From positions 1-27,449 of the IMG/VR virus record IMGVR_UViG_3300044990_001107: a stretch of 27,449 nt of DNA. One strand, written 5' to 3'. Positions 1 through 6,046 of this stretch are shown in pieces. The DNA comes from a virus. Position numbers and translations under genes: made by a program. The notes under the pieces were generated by a model. It worked only from the letters and a program-made list of their open reading frames with translations, was not told the DNA's origin and did not search any database. Each line of letters opens with the position of its first letter. Positions within the stretch are counted from its first letter, which is position 1.

Positions 1-1631
1 ATTAGTTTTTTAATGAGCTGGCGAGGTTTGTTTTCGTAATACATCGGCATTTCATATCCAGCCGAGACAGGATCATGGTGAGACTCAAAGACTTGAAGCC
101 GTGCAATAAAACCATCCTGGAGATCGGTTGGTGTTATCTGCGCCCATAAATCGTCGGGTGTTGCGCTACCGATCATGGAGACATGTTGCCAGGGATATTT
201 TTTATTATTGGACGCATCTGCATAAGATTTTTCACCGGAAGCTCCAGAATATAATTCAAGAAAAGCAGAGCCTACAGTTTCAGCGGTATTGTTTTTTGCT
301 CGTTCACGCTTCAATATTTTTGCAAATTCATCCAGAAAGAAAATCTTTGAATACTTGTCAGGGATTAGTGATATGGCTGAATAAATGGCTGCGCCTCCGG
401 TGAATTTTGATCCACCCATGAAGTGCATTAAGTCCGGTGTATCGGATAAAATTTGTTTCACGATTGCTGGAGCGCCGTCTTTACCTGAACCAGAATGTCC
501 CAGGAGAAGACAATATAAGTTTGTCCTAATACCTGTTGGCCCACATATTTTATGTCCACCAACAGCGCCAAGTAACGCAAGTGAGCAACCCAGGTTAAAT
601 ATTGGCACTGACACCGGACACATCTTGTCCATGTAATCCAGCGTTTCTTGCAATATACCACCAGGATTTAAAAGGATGGCGGGGATTGGTTTGATAGAAC
701 ATCTATCAAATTTTTCGATAGATGTTGGTGTTATTATAGAGAGTACTGTGTGTTTTAATTCTGTAAACATTTTCAAAACAGCATTATCACCGGATTCATT
801 CGCCAAATCATTAAAATCAGATCCGGATGTTTCAGGCAAAAACACCTTTGCATTGATAGCTTCTCCGGCGATAGTGGCCTTTGTTGCGCCGATGTTATCC
901 TGCTTTTTAATGTCATTATCACCACATATAATAATGGTTGCTTCAAGGTTTTTGGATTTAACAAATTGAGCAACTGCAAGAATGTTTCCTGCTGAAAAAG
1001 CGCAATAAACGGTATGGCCGGTACACCTATGGAGAGTTGCGCCGGTTGCATAGCCTTCACAGATTAAAATGGTTGAACTGCCTTGGATGATGAAAAAGCC
1101 GCCTTTCATTTTACCTTTGGGTAGGTTTTTCTTATCACCTGATGGCCTGATGTATTGCAGGGATTGAATTTGAAAAGATTCTGAGAGAACGGGGATTACG
1201 AGCGAATTACCAGCCTGTTTAACCCCAGGATACGCTACAATGTTTTTCTTAATAAGGTACGCATGTTCAGATGGTGTTTTTGAAGCTGCATAAATTTCTT
1301 TCGCTGATTCGGCAGCTCTCGCATATTCAGCATCCTGTTGATTTTTACGATTTATCTCCGCCTGCGCCATAAATGCAGTGGCCTGCATTTGATCCAGGTA
1401 TCCAAGATTTGAATATTCATCAGATACCCACTTGACGCTTGTTCCCTTCCTCCAATCCCCGAAAAATCCAACTGGTACAGGACCATCTGTGTGAAAACAA
1501 TACCATCCTGACTTGCCATGAACACGGCCAGTGCCGTTTTCAACTGGATACCGGTGGATAACACCATCTGCAATGATGGATTTTGGTGGTGTTTGTCCGG
1601 CCTGTATCATGGCGGATGTAAAGTCTATCAT
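1..1631 (-). CDS. Toprim + DUF3987-type phage primase-helicase (3' end outside window)
   Basis: The frame is open from ATG 1631 to the left edge, about 543 codons, with no stop. Residues about 20-70 carry the HRYPVENG...GKSGWYCFHTDG...GFFGDWRKG block typical of phage/plasmid primase N-termini. A Toprim domain follows, with the acidic motif CEGYATG (about 191-197), then CGDND (236-240) and SDFND (271-275). A P-loop GHSGSGKD (about 378-385) and a Walker B-like IFFLDEF mark a DUF3987-type ATPase/helicase domain. From the family I infer primer synthesis and unwinding at the phage origin. The ATG overlaps the stop of the upstream zinc-ribbon gene as ATGA, so the two are translationally coupled. 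This is the main enzyme of the leftward operon controlled by the promoter at 2480-2509. The C-terminus and any winged-helix domain lie off the window. The family call is firm; the exact enzymatic activity is inferred. Confidence 0.9.
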   Translation of the reverse strand, partial: MIDFTSAMIQAGQTPPKSIIADGVIHRYPVENGTGRVHGKSGWYCFHTDGPVPVGFFGDWRKGTSVKWVSDEYSNLGYLDQMQATAFMAQAEINRKNQQDAEYARAAESAKEIYAASKTPSEHAYLIKKNIVAYPGVKQAGNSLVIPVLSESFQIQSLQYIRPSGDKKNLPKGKMKGGFFIIQGSSTILICEGYATGATLHRCTGHTVYCAFSAGNILAVAQFVKSKNLEATIIICGDNDIKKQDNIGATKATIAGEAINAKVFLPETSGSDFNDLANESGDNAVLKMFTELKHTVLSIITPTSIEKFDRCSIKPIPAILLNPGGILQETLDYMDKMCPVSVPIFNLGCSLALLGAVGGHKICGPTGIRTNLYCLLLGHSGSGKDGAPAIVKQILSDTPDLMHFMGGSKFTGGAAIYSAISLIPDKYSKIFFLDEFAKILKRERAKNNTAETVGSAFLELYSGASGEKSYADASNNKKYPWQHVSMIGSATPDDLWAQITPTDLQDGFIARLQVFESHHDPVSAGYEMPMYYENKPRQLIKKL

Positions 1632-1957
1632 TGATAATCCGTCGAAATAAATGTCTGGCCTTTATGTTGTGCAATAAAGATTGTAAATTCTCCGCTGCAT
1701 ATTTCACACATAAATTGAATTGAGACGCCATGTCTTCGGGGGCTTGGATTCCCATCCATAATTGTATCAATTCGCACCTTACATCGGTTACAAGTGGTAT
1801 GTTGACCAGTATCAGCATCTTGTTCACGATCAAAAACTTCCACCTTACCTTGATGTGTATGGTTGGACTTACATCTTGGGCATAAAAGAGATGTGTCATG
1901 TTTGTCAAAAGCAGGGTTATTGCATTCTCGATATTTGTATGAGTTATACGGGTTCAT
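1628..1957 (-). CDS. Zinc-ribbon phage protein, function unknown
   Basis: This 109-residue protein has CPRC (about 26-29), CNRC (about 56-59) and CEIC (about 84-87) knuckles, which could form one or two zinc ribbons. ATG 1957 has an AAGGA ribosome binding site 7-8 bases upstream, and the stop overlaps the primase-helicase start as ATGA. Its place directly ahead of the primase suggests a nucleic-acid-binding accessory factor in replication, as with separate zinc-ribbon proteins in other phage replication modules. That role is inferred from context only. I do not recognise a named family. Confidence 0.82.
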   Translation of the reverse strand: MNPYNSYKYRECNNPAFDKHDTSLLCPRCKSNHTHQGKVEVFDREQDADTGQHTTCNRCKVRIDTIMDGNPSPRRHGVSIQFMCEICSGEFTIFIAQHKGQTFISTDYQ

Positions 1958-1991
1958 TGGATTTTCCTTTGCATTTCGTAAATCCTTTGCT

Positions 1992-2192
1992 TTACGACTG
2001 TGGTGTTAAGTTCTCAGCAGAGTGTGGCAATAACTGTATCAGGTAGGGATGTCTTTCGATCTGTGGACCTGCGAGGTGAATACATGTGCGGATAAATTCT
2101 GACTGAGTGCAGTCGATCGCGATTATGGTTTTGCCGAGATACCTGGCCATTTTCTCATCAATTTTGATATTTACAGCGCAATCGTATTTCAT
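1992..2192 (-). CDS. Small protein, probable ribbon-helix-helix DNA-binding fold
   Basis: The product is 66 residues. The pattern VNIKIDEKMARYLGK (a beta strand leading into a helix) and then SEFIRTCIH (a second helix with the usual F-I-R spacing) resembles Arc/MetJ-type ribbon-helix-helix proteins. A GAGG ribosome binding site lies 7 bases before ATG 2192. It sits second in the leftward operon, 40 bases after the YdaS/Cro-like gene. A regulatory or plasmid-partition-like DNA-binding role is possible but not shown. The similarity is by pattern only, since no residue is diagnostic. Confidence 0.7.
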   Translation of the reverse strand: MKYDCAVNIKIDEKMARYLGKTIIAIDCTQSEFIRTCIHLAGPQIERHPYLIQLLPHSAENLTPQS

Positions 2193-2232
2193 CAGGTGGC
2201 CTCGTTTCGGTTGACGGATATTTTTCTGAGTG

Positions 2233-2472
2233 TTATTCGGTTAAGTTGTTTGATTTTTGAGTAGTGCTGGTGGCGTACAGTTCGGGATAAAGCATCATAT
2301 CGCGTGTGACTTGTCCACCGGTGGCTTGTTCAATACGGAGAGCGAGGCGGGGCGATGGCTTGGCAAAATACAACAGCCGATCAACATACGGCTTGGTCGT
2401 ACCGATTTTTAAGGCAAATTCAAAACGTGATTTGCCATTTAAATAATCTTTGAGTTTATTATTGATTATCAT
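2233..2472 (-). CDS. YdaS/Cro-like transcriptional regulator
   Basis: The 79-residue product has the YdaS/Cro helix-turn-helix layout: LKDYLNGKSRFEFALKIGTT, then PYVDRLLYFAKPSPRLALRI, then EQATGG and a short MLYPELY tail. YdaS proteins are Cro-type repressors found opposite CI-like genes in prophages. An in-frame ATG exists at 2481, but it lies inside the TAATAT element of the promoter at 2480-2509. The predicted RNA begins near 2474-2472, so ATG 2472 is the only sensible start and the message would be leaderless or nearly so. It is divergent from the repressor at 2536. No YdaT-like partner is seen, so I call it a Cro-type regulator and not an antitoxin. Confidence 0.85.
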   Translation of the reverse strand: MIINNKLKDYLNGKSRFEFALKIGTTKPYVDRLLYFAKPSPRLALRIEQATGGQVTRDMMLYPELYATSTTQKSNNLTE

Positions 2473-2479
2473 GTTTGCC

Positions 2480-2509
2480 ATATTAAACCATGACGGTTTA
2501 AGGTGTCAA
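2480..2509 (-). promoter_or_regulatory. Leftward early promoter
   Basis: On the minus strand there is a perfect TTGACA (2509-2504), an 18-bp spacer and TAATAT (2485-2480). The start of RNA would fall at A2474 or A2472, directly at the ATG of the YdaS/Cro gene. The spacer is occupied by the operator palindrome at 2483-2501. It drives the regulator, RHH, zinc-ribbon and primase-helicase genes. Confidence 0.85.
2483..2501. promoter_or_regulatory. Operator palindrome in the leftward promoter
   Basis: TTAAACC (2483-2489), a 5-base spacer and GGTTTAA (2495-2501) form a perfect 7-bp inverted repeat centred at 2492. It lies between the -35 and -10 and overlaps the -10. The inner core TAAAC-N7-GTTTA recurs with the same placement in the rightward promoter (3182-3198). 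It is the likely site of the repressor and/or the YdaS/Cro protein. Confidence 0.82.
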
Positions 2510-2535
2510 TGATTAAATTGAAAAGGTTTGATGTT

Positions 2536-3006
2536 ATGATAAATGTCAATGAAATCAGACGAAAAAACCTAAAAAGATTAATTAATGAATGCGGAATAGA
2601 AAAAACCGAGTTGGCTCGCAGGATAAAAACAAAGCCGCAGTATATTAATAATCTTTTGAATGAAGAAAAAGGACTTTCGGATAAAGCTGTATTGAAGATA
2701 GCAAATGCTTTGGGTGTTGAAGAAGTTGAATTTTATAAAGGACTGATTGTTGAAGAACGAACAGAATTGCAAGGAAACAAAAAACAAACTGATATTCCAG
2801 ATGAAAGGTCGCTTTTAGGTATAGCGACGTTTGTTATAAAATATGGTACTGGTGCTCAATATGAAAGATTTAGATCATTCGGTGAACTGATACGAAAAGA
2901 AATTGAAGATGTAAAAAAAGACAGATCATTACAATCCATGAGCGTGCCGGATTCTTCCCCAATGGATCGTCCGAATGGTCTAAAGGTCGTAAATGGAGGG
3001 AAATAA
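2536..3006 (+). CDS. HTH (Xre/CI-like) phage repressor
   Basis: The product is about 156 residues. Residues 1-65 form an HTH_3 domain: EIRRKNLKRLINECG, then KTELARRIKTKPQYINNLLN, then LSDKAVLKIANALGV. The C-terminal half is charged and partly helical. I see no S24 peptidase Ser/Lys motif, so it is not a LexA-style self-cleaving repressor. In-frame starts at GTG 2503 and ATG 2509 overlap the -35 of the opposing promoter. ATG 2536 has AAAAGG nine bases upstream and starts right at the HTH, so I prefer it. It lies between the two palindrome-bearing early promoters, so it is probably the immunity repressor. No good consensus promoter for it is visible. A terminator follows at 3051. Confidence 0.87.
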   Translation: MINVNEIRRKNLKRLINECGIEKTELARRIKTKPQYINNLLNEEKGLSDKAVLKIANALGVEEVEFYKGLIVEERTELQGNKKQTDIPDERSLLGIATFVIKYGTGAQYERFRSFGELIRKEIEDVKKDRSLQSMSVPDSSPMDRPNGLKVVNGGK

Positions 3007-3050
3007 CAAGTAACGGACGCAGGTTGTGTTTTAAACTCACCTTATTATAA

Positions 3051-3089
3051 GAGGCTCGTGTGACTTCGGTCATGCGGGTCTTTTTTTTA
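3051..3089 (+). terminator. Rho-independent terminator after the repressor
   Basis: The stem arms 3051-3064 and 3069-3082 pair around a TTCG tetraloop (3065-3068), with several G-U pairs. A run of eight T follows (3081-3088). It insulates the repressor transcript from the rightward early promoter about 85 bases further on. I see no gene in 3090-3172. Confidence 0.85.
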
Positions 3090-3172
3090 TTCAAATTTTT
3101 ATCTCTGCCTTTACCATCCATATCTTAATTTATTCTGTTAAAAAAATAATAAACAAGAGTTGGTTATTGTTG

Positions 3173-3202
3173 TTGACAGTGTAAACATATTTAGTTTAAT
3201 AT
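3173..3202 (+). promoter_or_regulatory. Rightward early promoter
   Basis: TTGACA (3173-3178), an 18-bp spacer and TAATAT (3197-3202) copy the leftward promoter exactly in both boxes and in spacing. RNA would start near 3209-3210. It should drive the whole early operon from 3356 onward. Confidence 0.85.
3182..3198. promoter_or_regulatory. Operator palindrome in the rightward promoter
   Basis: TAAAC (3182-3186), N7 and GTTTA (3194-3198) are centred at 3190, seven bases before the first base of the -10. The geometry is the same as at 2483-2501. It is presumably bound by the same repressor. Confidence 0.8.
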
Positions 3203-3355
3203 AAACCCAACATAACAACACCCCAACACAAATTCTTGAGCACTCTTGATTGAGCGCGCAGACGGAAGCTGTGTTCTCTGAACCAGATCGTGTTTGCACG
3301 TAGGCAGGGGAGAGGATCGGCGGATCGGAAACGCAAAAGAACGATAGGAGGCAGT
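3203..3355 (+). other. Untranslated leader of the rightward operon
   Basis: About 145 bases separate the predicted RNA start from the first well-supported start codon at 3356. An in-frame upstream extension to 3290 exists but lacks a ribosome binding site and is unusually basic. The leader could hold an antitermination site, but I cannot identify a boxA/boxB pair with confidence. Confidence 0.4.
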
Positions 3356-3517
3356 ATGAACGGAAAAGACGATATGGCGATTGCAAAGAAAATGGGAGTC
3401 AGTGTTCTTGATCTGCATGAGATTTTATCCAGGTTTGAGAAGCTGGACGCCAGAGAGCTTAACCTGGTGGCGATGCAATTGATCAATCGGTCGATAATGA
3501 AGCTGGAGAAACCATGA
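3356..3517 (+). CDS. Small early protein, function unknown
   Basis: This 53-residue protein is the first gene of the rightward operon. ATG 3356 is preceded by a strong AGGAGG (3346-3351). The text MAIAKKMGVSVLDLHEILSR looks like a helix-turn-helix-like start followed by an amphipathic helix, but it is too short for a family call. The stop overlaps another ATG at 3514 as ATGA, though that downstream start looks less likely than 3583. First genes of early operons are often host-takeover or regulatory factors. No function can be read here. Confidence 0.72.
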   Translation: MNGKDDMAIAKKMGVSVLDLHEILSRFEKLDARELNLVAMQLINRSIMKLEKP

Positions 3518-3582
3518 ATGGAAGTATTATCTGGTGGACGGGTTGCGGCAGGGATAATCCGGCCAAAAAAAAGGAGGTAGTC

Positions 3583-3786
3583 ATGGAGAATACGTGGCCA
3601 GGGGGAATAAGGCACGCAATGGATCAGGATGAACACGAAAGTTGGAATGCGGAACACTATCCTGGCACATTGGAGATTTGTGTAATCTGCGAACAACCGA
3701 CAGGACAATGTGAAGAAGACTCAATTTATTTTGAAGACACAGGTCCACTGTGTGGAGAGTGTAACCTTACACTAGAGACGAGATGA
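3583..3786 (+). CDS. Small CxxC/CxxC zinc-binding protein
   Basis: The product is 67 residues, with CVIC near residue 36 and CGEC near residue 58, a two-knuckle zinc-binding pattern. ATG 3583 has a strong AAGGAGG (3571-3577) with 5-base spacing. A longer form from ATG 3514 would add 23 residues and overlap the previous stop. I prefer 3583 because of the ribosome binding site. The stop overlaps the next start as ATGA, so the two small zinc proteins are coupled. Function unknown. Confidence 0.75.
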   Translation: MENTWPGGIRHAMDQDEHESWNAEHYPGTLEICVICEQPTGQCEEDSIYFEDTGPLCGECNLTLETR

Positions 3787-4013
3787 AATTCCATAAATTA
3801 AAACCATCATCGGCCTACCACCGGCCAGCAACCGCGCCAATAGCTGACACAGGCATCTGCTTAATATGCAACATCCGGCCAATTGCCGGGTATGTCCTGG
3901 GCAGCGGGCAGTATCTTTCAAGGACATGCCTTAGATGCTACCGGAGTGCGGGCATTGATTCGCATGAGCGTATGTCAAGAGCGCACGGAGCACACAAACA
4001 ATCACGCAGTTAA
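3783..4013 (+). CDS. Small CxxC/CxxC zinc-binding protein
   Basis: This 76-residue protein has CLIC (about 26-29) and CLRC (about 49-52) and a basic, Ser/His-rich C-terminus. It starts in an ATGA overlap with the gene before it, with GAGACGAG-like purines upstream. The spacing between knuckles is like that of its neighbour, so the two may be distant duplicates, although the rest of the sequence is not clearly alike. Function unknown. A GC-rich stretch of about 150 bases without a convincing gene follows. Confidence 0.7.
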   Translation: MKFHKLKPSSAYHRPATAPIADTGICLICNIRPIAGYVLGSGQYLSRTCLRCYRSAGIDSHERMSRAHGAHKQSRS

Positions 4014-4162
4014 TCCACAGCCCGGATCTCCAGGCGCGTCCCGATCGCGCGTTGCATACAAAGTCAGCTCGTTCGCCGGGCGGCAGTTATCTGTCATTGG
4101 TTAGAAAGCTGGTCAGATCGATTTTTTTTCAACCATGAATAAACATAACAGGAGAGCTAAAA

Positions 4163-4417
4163 ATGATACGAACAACAGCGAATATAGTCGCTAATATCTA
4201 CGAGGGTCGCTTTCAAGTCGATTTTGATTGCGTGGGGGAGTTAGCGTGTAGATTCGCGCTTTGCCATACGATGCCTCCTGATGGCAACGATGAATGTACA
4301 TACCGCGAATATAGCTCATGTTTATGTCAAACTGCAAAAATATCTACTTTGGAGTCTCTCAAAAAAAAAATCATGGGAATGATTAAGCAGTTAGAGGAAG
4401 AAGTAAATTCCAACTAA
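4163..4417 (+). CDS. Cysteine-containing early protein, function unknown
   Basis: The 84-residue product has several cysteines (CVGELACRFALC, then SSCLC) in its middle and a charged C-terminal helix (LESLKKKIMGMIKQLEEEV). AGGAGAG lies before ATG 4163. The start region MIRTT, together with its ribosome binding site context, is nearly repeated at the next gene (4448), suggesting a small local duplication. The cysteines could bind metal, but the spacing fits no family I know. Confidence 0.78.
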   Translation: MIRTTANIVANIYEGRFQVDFDCVGELACRFALCHTMPPDGNDECTYREYSSCLCQTAKISTLESLKKKIMGMIKQLEEEVNSN

Positions 4418-4447
4418 TATTCAACTAATTAAAATAGGAGAATCAAA

Positions 4448-4624
4448 ATGATACGAACCACAGGAAAGTTTTTATGGCTTTGGAGCAAGTATGAGGACTT
4501 TCAGAGCCGCTGGATTCTATTCACCGAATGGCTCACAGTTACAGAGCTTATTGATGAGAGATTCGATCTTGAAAGCCGGATCGAGTTAGGAGGGCCAGAT
4601 GGAGCAGCCTTACGGACATGTTGA
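4448..4624 (+). CDS. Short early protein (58 aa), function unknown
   Basis: This ORF starts MIRTTGKFLWLW and ends ALRTC, with ATAGGAGAATC just upstream as a ribosome binding site. It is tryptophan-rich with acidic stretches and has no recognisable domain. It overlaps the next gene by 26 bases in another frame, as expected for tightly packed phage genes. Its first five codons nearly match those of the gene at 4163. Evidence for reality is the ribosome binding site, the spacing and the absence of any alternative gene here. Confidence 0.65.
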   Translation: MIRTTGKFLWLWSKYEDFQSRWILFTEWLTVTELIDERFDLESRIELGGPDGAALRTC

Positions 4625-4928
4625 GATGAAAGATAAAATACTTGAATGGCTCATACATGGAGAACGCGGAGTCAGCTCTGAGTCAATGGCGTGCGCAGTA
4701 TTAGGGATGAAACCAAAATTTATGTGTCATCCGATCGACCATGCCGACTTTATGAGATGTGTGAAGTTTCTGGATGCCGTGCCAGAGGCAAGAAACCATC
4801 TTAAAGAGGTCGCTAAATTGAGTGCTACATGGGCGATTTTGGTAGAAAATTGGGATGAACTTGAAACGCTGTATCGTTCAGGTGATTCATCAAAATTATA
4901 TTCACAAATGAAGCGGCTTGGATGTTAG
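4599..4928 (+). CDS. Conserved phage protein of unknown function
   Basis: The 109-residue protein starts MEQPYGHVEM after GGAGG (about 4589-4593). The text GERGVSSESMACAVLG, HPIDHADFMRCVKFL, VPEARNHLKEVAKLS and WAILVENWDELETLY follows a pattern I know from hypothetical proteins in many proteobacterial phages near recombination genes. That family has no known activity. It is largely helical. It lies directly upstream of the Csx3-like gene, 16 bases away. Confidence 0.83.
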   Translation: MEQPYGHVEMKDKILEWLIHGERGVSSESMACAVLGMKPKFMCHPIDHADFMRCVKFLDAVPEARNHLKEVAKLSATWAILVENWDELETLYRSGDSSKLYSQMKRLGC

Positions 4929-4944
4929 GTCGCAAGGAGTAACA

Positions 4945-5253
4945 ATGATAATCGACTTGAGTTTGACAAACAACGATTTGTACGCAGGCTGTGAGGTTGA
5001 GTTGGTAGCAGGCAGGTTTAACTTAACGACACCTGTGTCCCAGGCGATTGAAATCGTTGGAACCAATATCGGCAATATGATTGCAACGATCCCGCAGGCG
5101 GATCGGAATTCAGTAACCCTTACCGGGCCTATGGCCGTGTGGTCGTATCTGGTTGTTTTCCATGCCATCGTTCACGCTTTTTCAGAGGTGAAATACAACG
5201 ATGGACGCAGTGATGATGTTGTAATAGCGCGGCACGGAGCCGCACAGGTTTAG
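4945..5253 (+). CDS. Csx3/Crn3-like protein, possible cyclic-oligoadenylate ring nuclease
   Basis: The product is 102 residues from ATG 4945, with AAGGAG (4934-4939) upstream. An in-frame ATG at 4918 lacks a site. The C-terminal half reads VTLTGPMAVWSYL (57-69), then H77, D86-G-R88 and VVIARH97. This follows the Csx3 pattern of a hydrophobic strand, a G..PIW helix, H-x8-D-x-R and a VVV..H strand. H77, D86, R88 and H97 match by spacing the His, Asp, Arg and His that I recall for archaeal Csx3. The helix between W66 and H77 is one residue longer than I expect. Csx3/Crn3 degrades the type III CRISPR second messenger cA4. A phage copy would act as an anti-CRISPR, as the unrelated viral ring nuclease AcrIII-1 does. 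The gene is sure; the family call is remote homology by eye, and the role is inference. Confidence 0.6.
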   Translation: MIIDLSLTNNDLYAGCEVELVAGRFNLTTPVSQAIEIVGTNIGNMIATIPQADRNSVTLTGPMAVWSYLVVFHAIVHAFSEVKYNDGRSDDVVIARHGAAQV

Positions 5254-5365
5254 AAAGGGAGGAAGCCGGGAGCAAACAAACAGTAACCAACAATCCGCTC
5301 GTAACAACAGCGAGCAATCCCGAAAACCGAGTCAACAAAATTAAAGGGCTGTAGTATCCATTAAC

Positions 5366-5391
5366 GCCTCCGTATCTTTCCATACGGAGGC
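5366..5391. promoter_or_regulatory. Perfect 10-bp intercistronic hairpin
   Basis: GCCTCCGTAT (5366-5375), a 6-base loop and ATACGGAGGC (5382-5391) pair perfectly. No T-run follows on either strand, so it is not an ordinary terminator. It lies in a 158-base gap without a gene, ending 6 bases before the AAAGGAG of the gene at 5412. It may stabilise the message or slow ribosomes or polymerase. Confidence 0.65.
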
Positions 5392-5411
5392 AACTTCAAA
5401 GGAGAAAACCT

Positions 5412-5633
5412 ATGAATCAATCTGAAGTGGTTTTTGACATGCGTAGAAGCGGCTGGGAACTGGATACCGTACGGGGGGATGGATTTGTTCACCTTTATAA
5501 ACGTGATAGAGAACGAAACTGTATTTACCCAGATTACACTGATGTGACGGTGTTCCCCAACGGAAGGGTAGCAGAAGGCGAATTTAATAAATATCCAAAA
5601 AAAGGGGCAGGCTTATGGGCACCAAGGAGTTAG
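5412..5633 (+). CDS. Early phage protein, function unknown
   Basis: The product is 73 residues, starting after AAAGGAG (5399-5405). It contains SGWELDTVRGDGFVHLYKR and a basic, aromatic middle, with a predicted mainly beta pattern. I know no family for it. It overlaps the following gene by 19 bases. Being first after the long hairpin-containing gap, it may begin a translationally separate block leading into the recombination module. Confidence 0.75.
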   Translation: MNQSEVVFDMRRSGWELDTVRGDGFVHLYKRDRERNCIYPDYTDVTVFPNGRVAEGEFNKYPKKGAGLWAPRS

Positions 5634-6022
5634 TAGTCAGAGGTTCTGAATTGAAATTGCAAATCAACGCAATGACAGAAGAATTACGCGGTATCAATCT
5701 TGAACTGTCGAGAACTGCGGAATATCGCAACGGAAGTAAAACCGGCCATCTGATGGAAGCCGGGATTAAAGTCACCGTGCAGTTGAAGGAAAATTGTAAA
5801 TGGTATCAGGACAGATTGGCACAGGTGAAAACCCTGCTTCCTGATGTGTTTAACGACACTTTCGTCTATGAGTTTAAACCGGCATCTTCTAAGACACTCG
5901 AATCAGCTATGCAGGATAACGCTGAATTTGCAAAGGCCATCGCCTGGAGCAGGGAGATTAAACCGGGGGCACCGCAGGTGGTGTTCGAGAAGCTTGAGGA
6001 TGAGTGCGAAATCCCGTTTTGA
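5615..6022 (+). CDS. Recombination-module protein with SSB-like C-terminal tail
   Basis: The 135-residue product has a coiled-coil N-terminal part (residues about 5-70) and a compact C-terminal part ending LEDECEIPF. The acidic stretch followed by I-P-F at the very end copies the SSB C-terminal tip (DDDIPF), through which bacterial SSB recruits PriA, RecO, RecQ, exonuclease I and others. It sits 24 bases before the Sak4-like ATPase. AAGGAG precedes its start at 5615. I infer a DNA-metabolism adaptor that either draws in host SSB partners or competes with SSB. The helicase at 7270 ends in a similar tail. The family is otherwise unknown to me. Confidence 0.8.
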   Translation: MGTKELVVRGSELKLQINAMTEELRGINLELSRTAEYRNGSKTGHLMEAGIKVTVQLKENCKWYQDRLAQVKTLLPDVFNDTFVYEFKPASSKTLESAMQDNAEFAKAIAWSREIKPGAPQVVFEKLEDECEIPF

Positions 6023-6046
6023 AACAATAAACAAGGAGATCAACCA

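Noticed and set aside
1-1060. Plus-strand and minus-strand ORFs (128-403, 385-636, 676-969, 773-1060) within the primase-helicase region
   Set aside because: The continuous minus frame from 1631 contains Toprim and P-loop motifs through the whole stretch; the others are frame shadows.
2233-2472. YdaS-YdaT toxin-antitoxin pair
   Set aside because: No YdaT-like gene is adjacent. The divergent partner is a CI-type repressor, so a Cro role explains the data better.
3883-4104. A 73-residue plus-strand ORF with ATG 3883
   Set aside because: It is a shadow of the coupled zinc-ribbon gene 3783-4013, with no ribosome binding site and an unlikely composition.
4945-5253. A CRISPR-Cas locus around the Csx3-like gene
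   Set aside because: There is no repeat-spacer array, no other cas gene and the context is a phage early operon.
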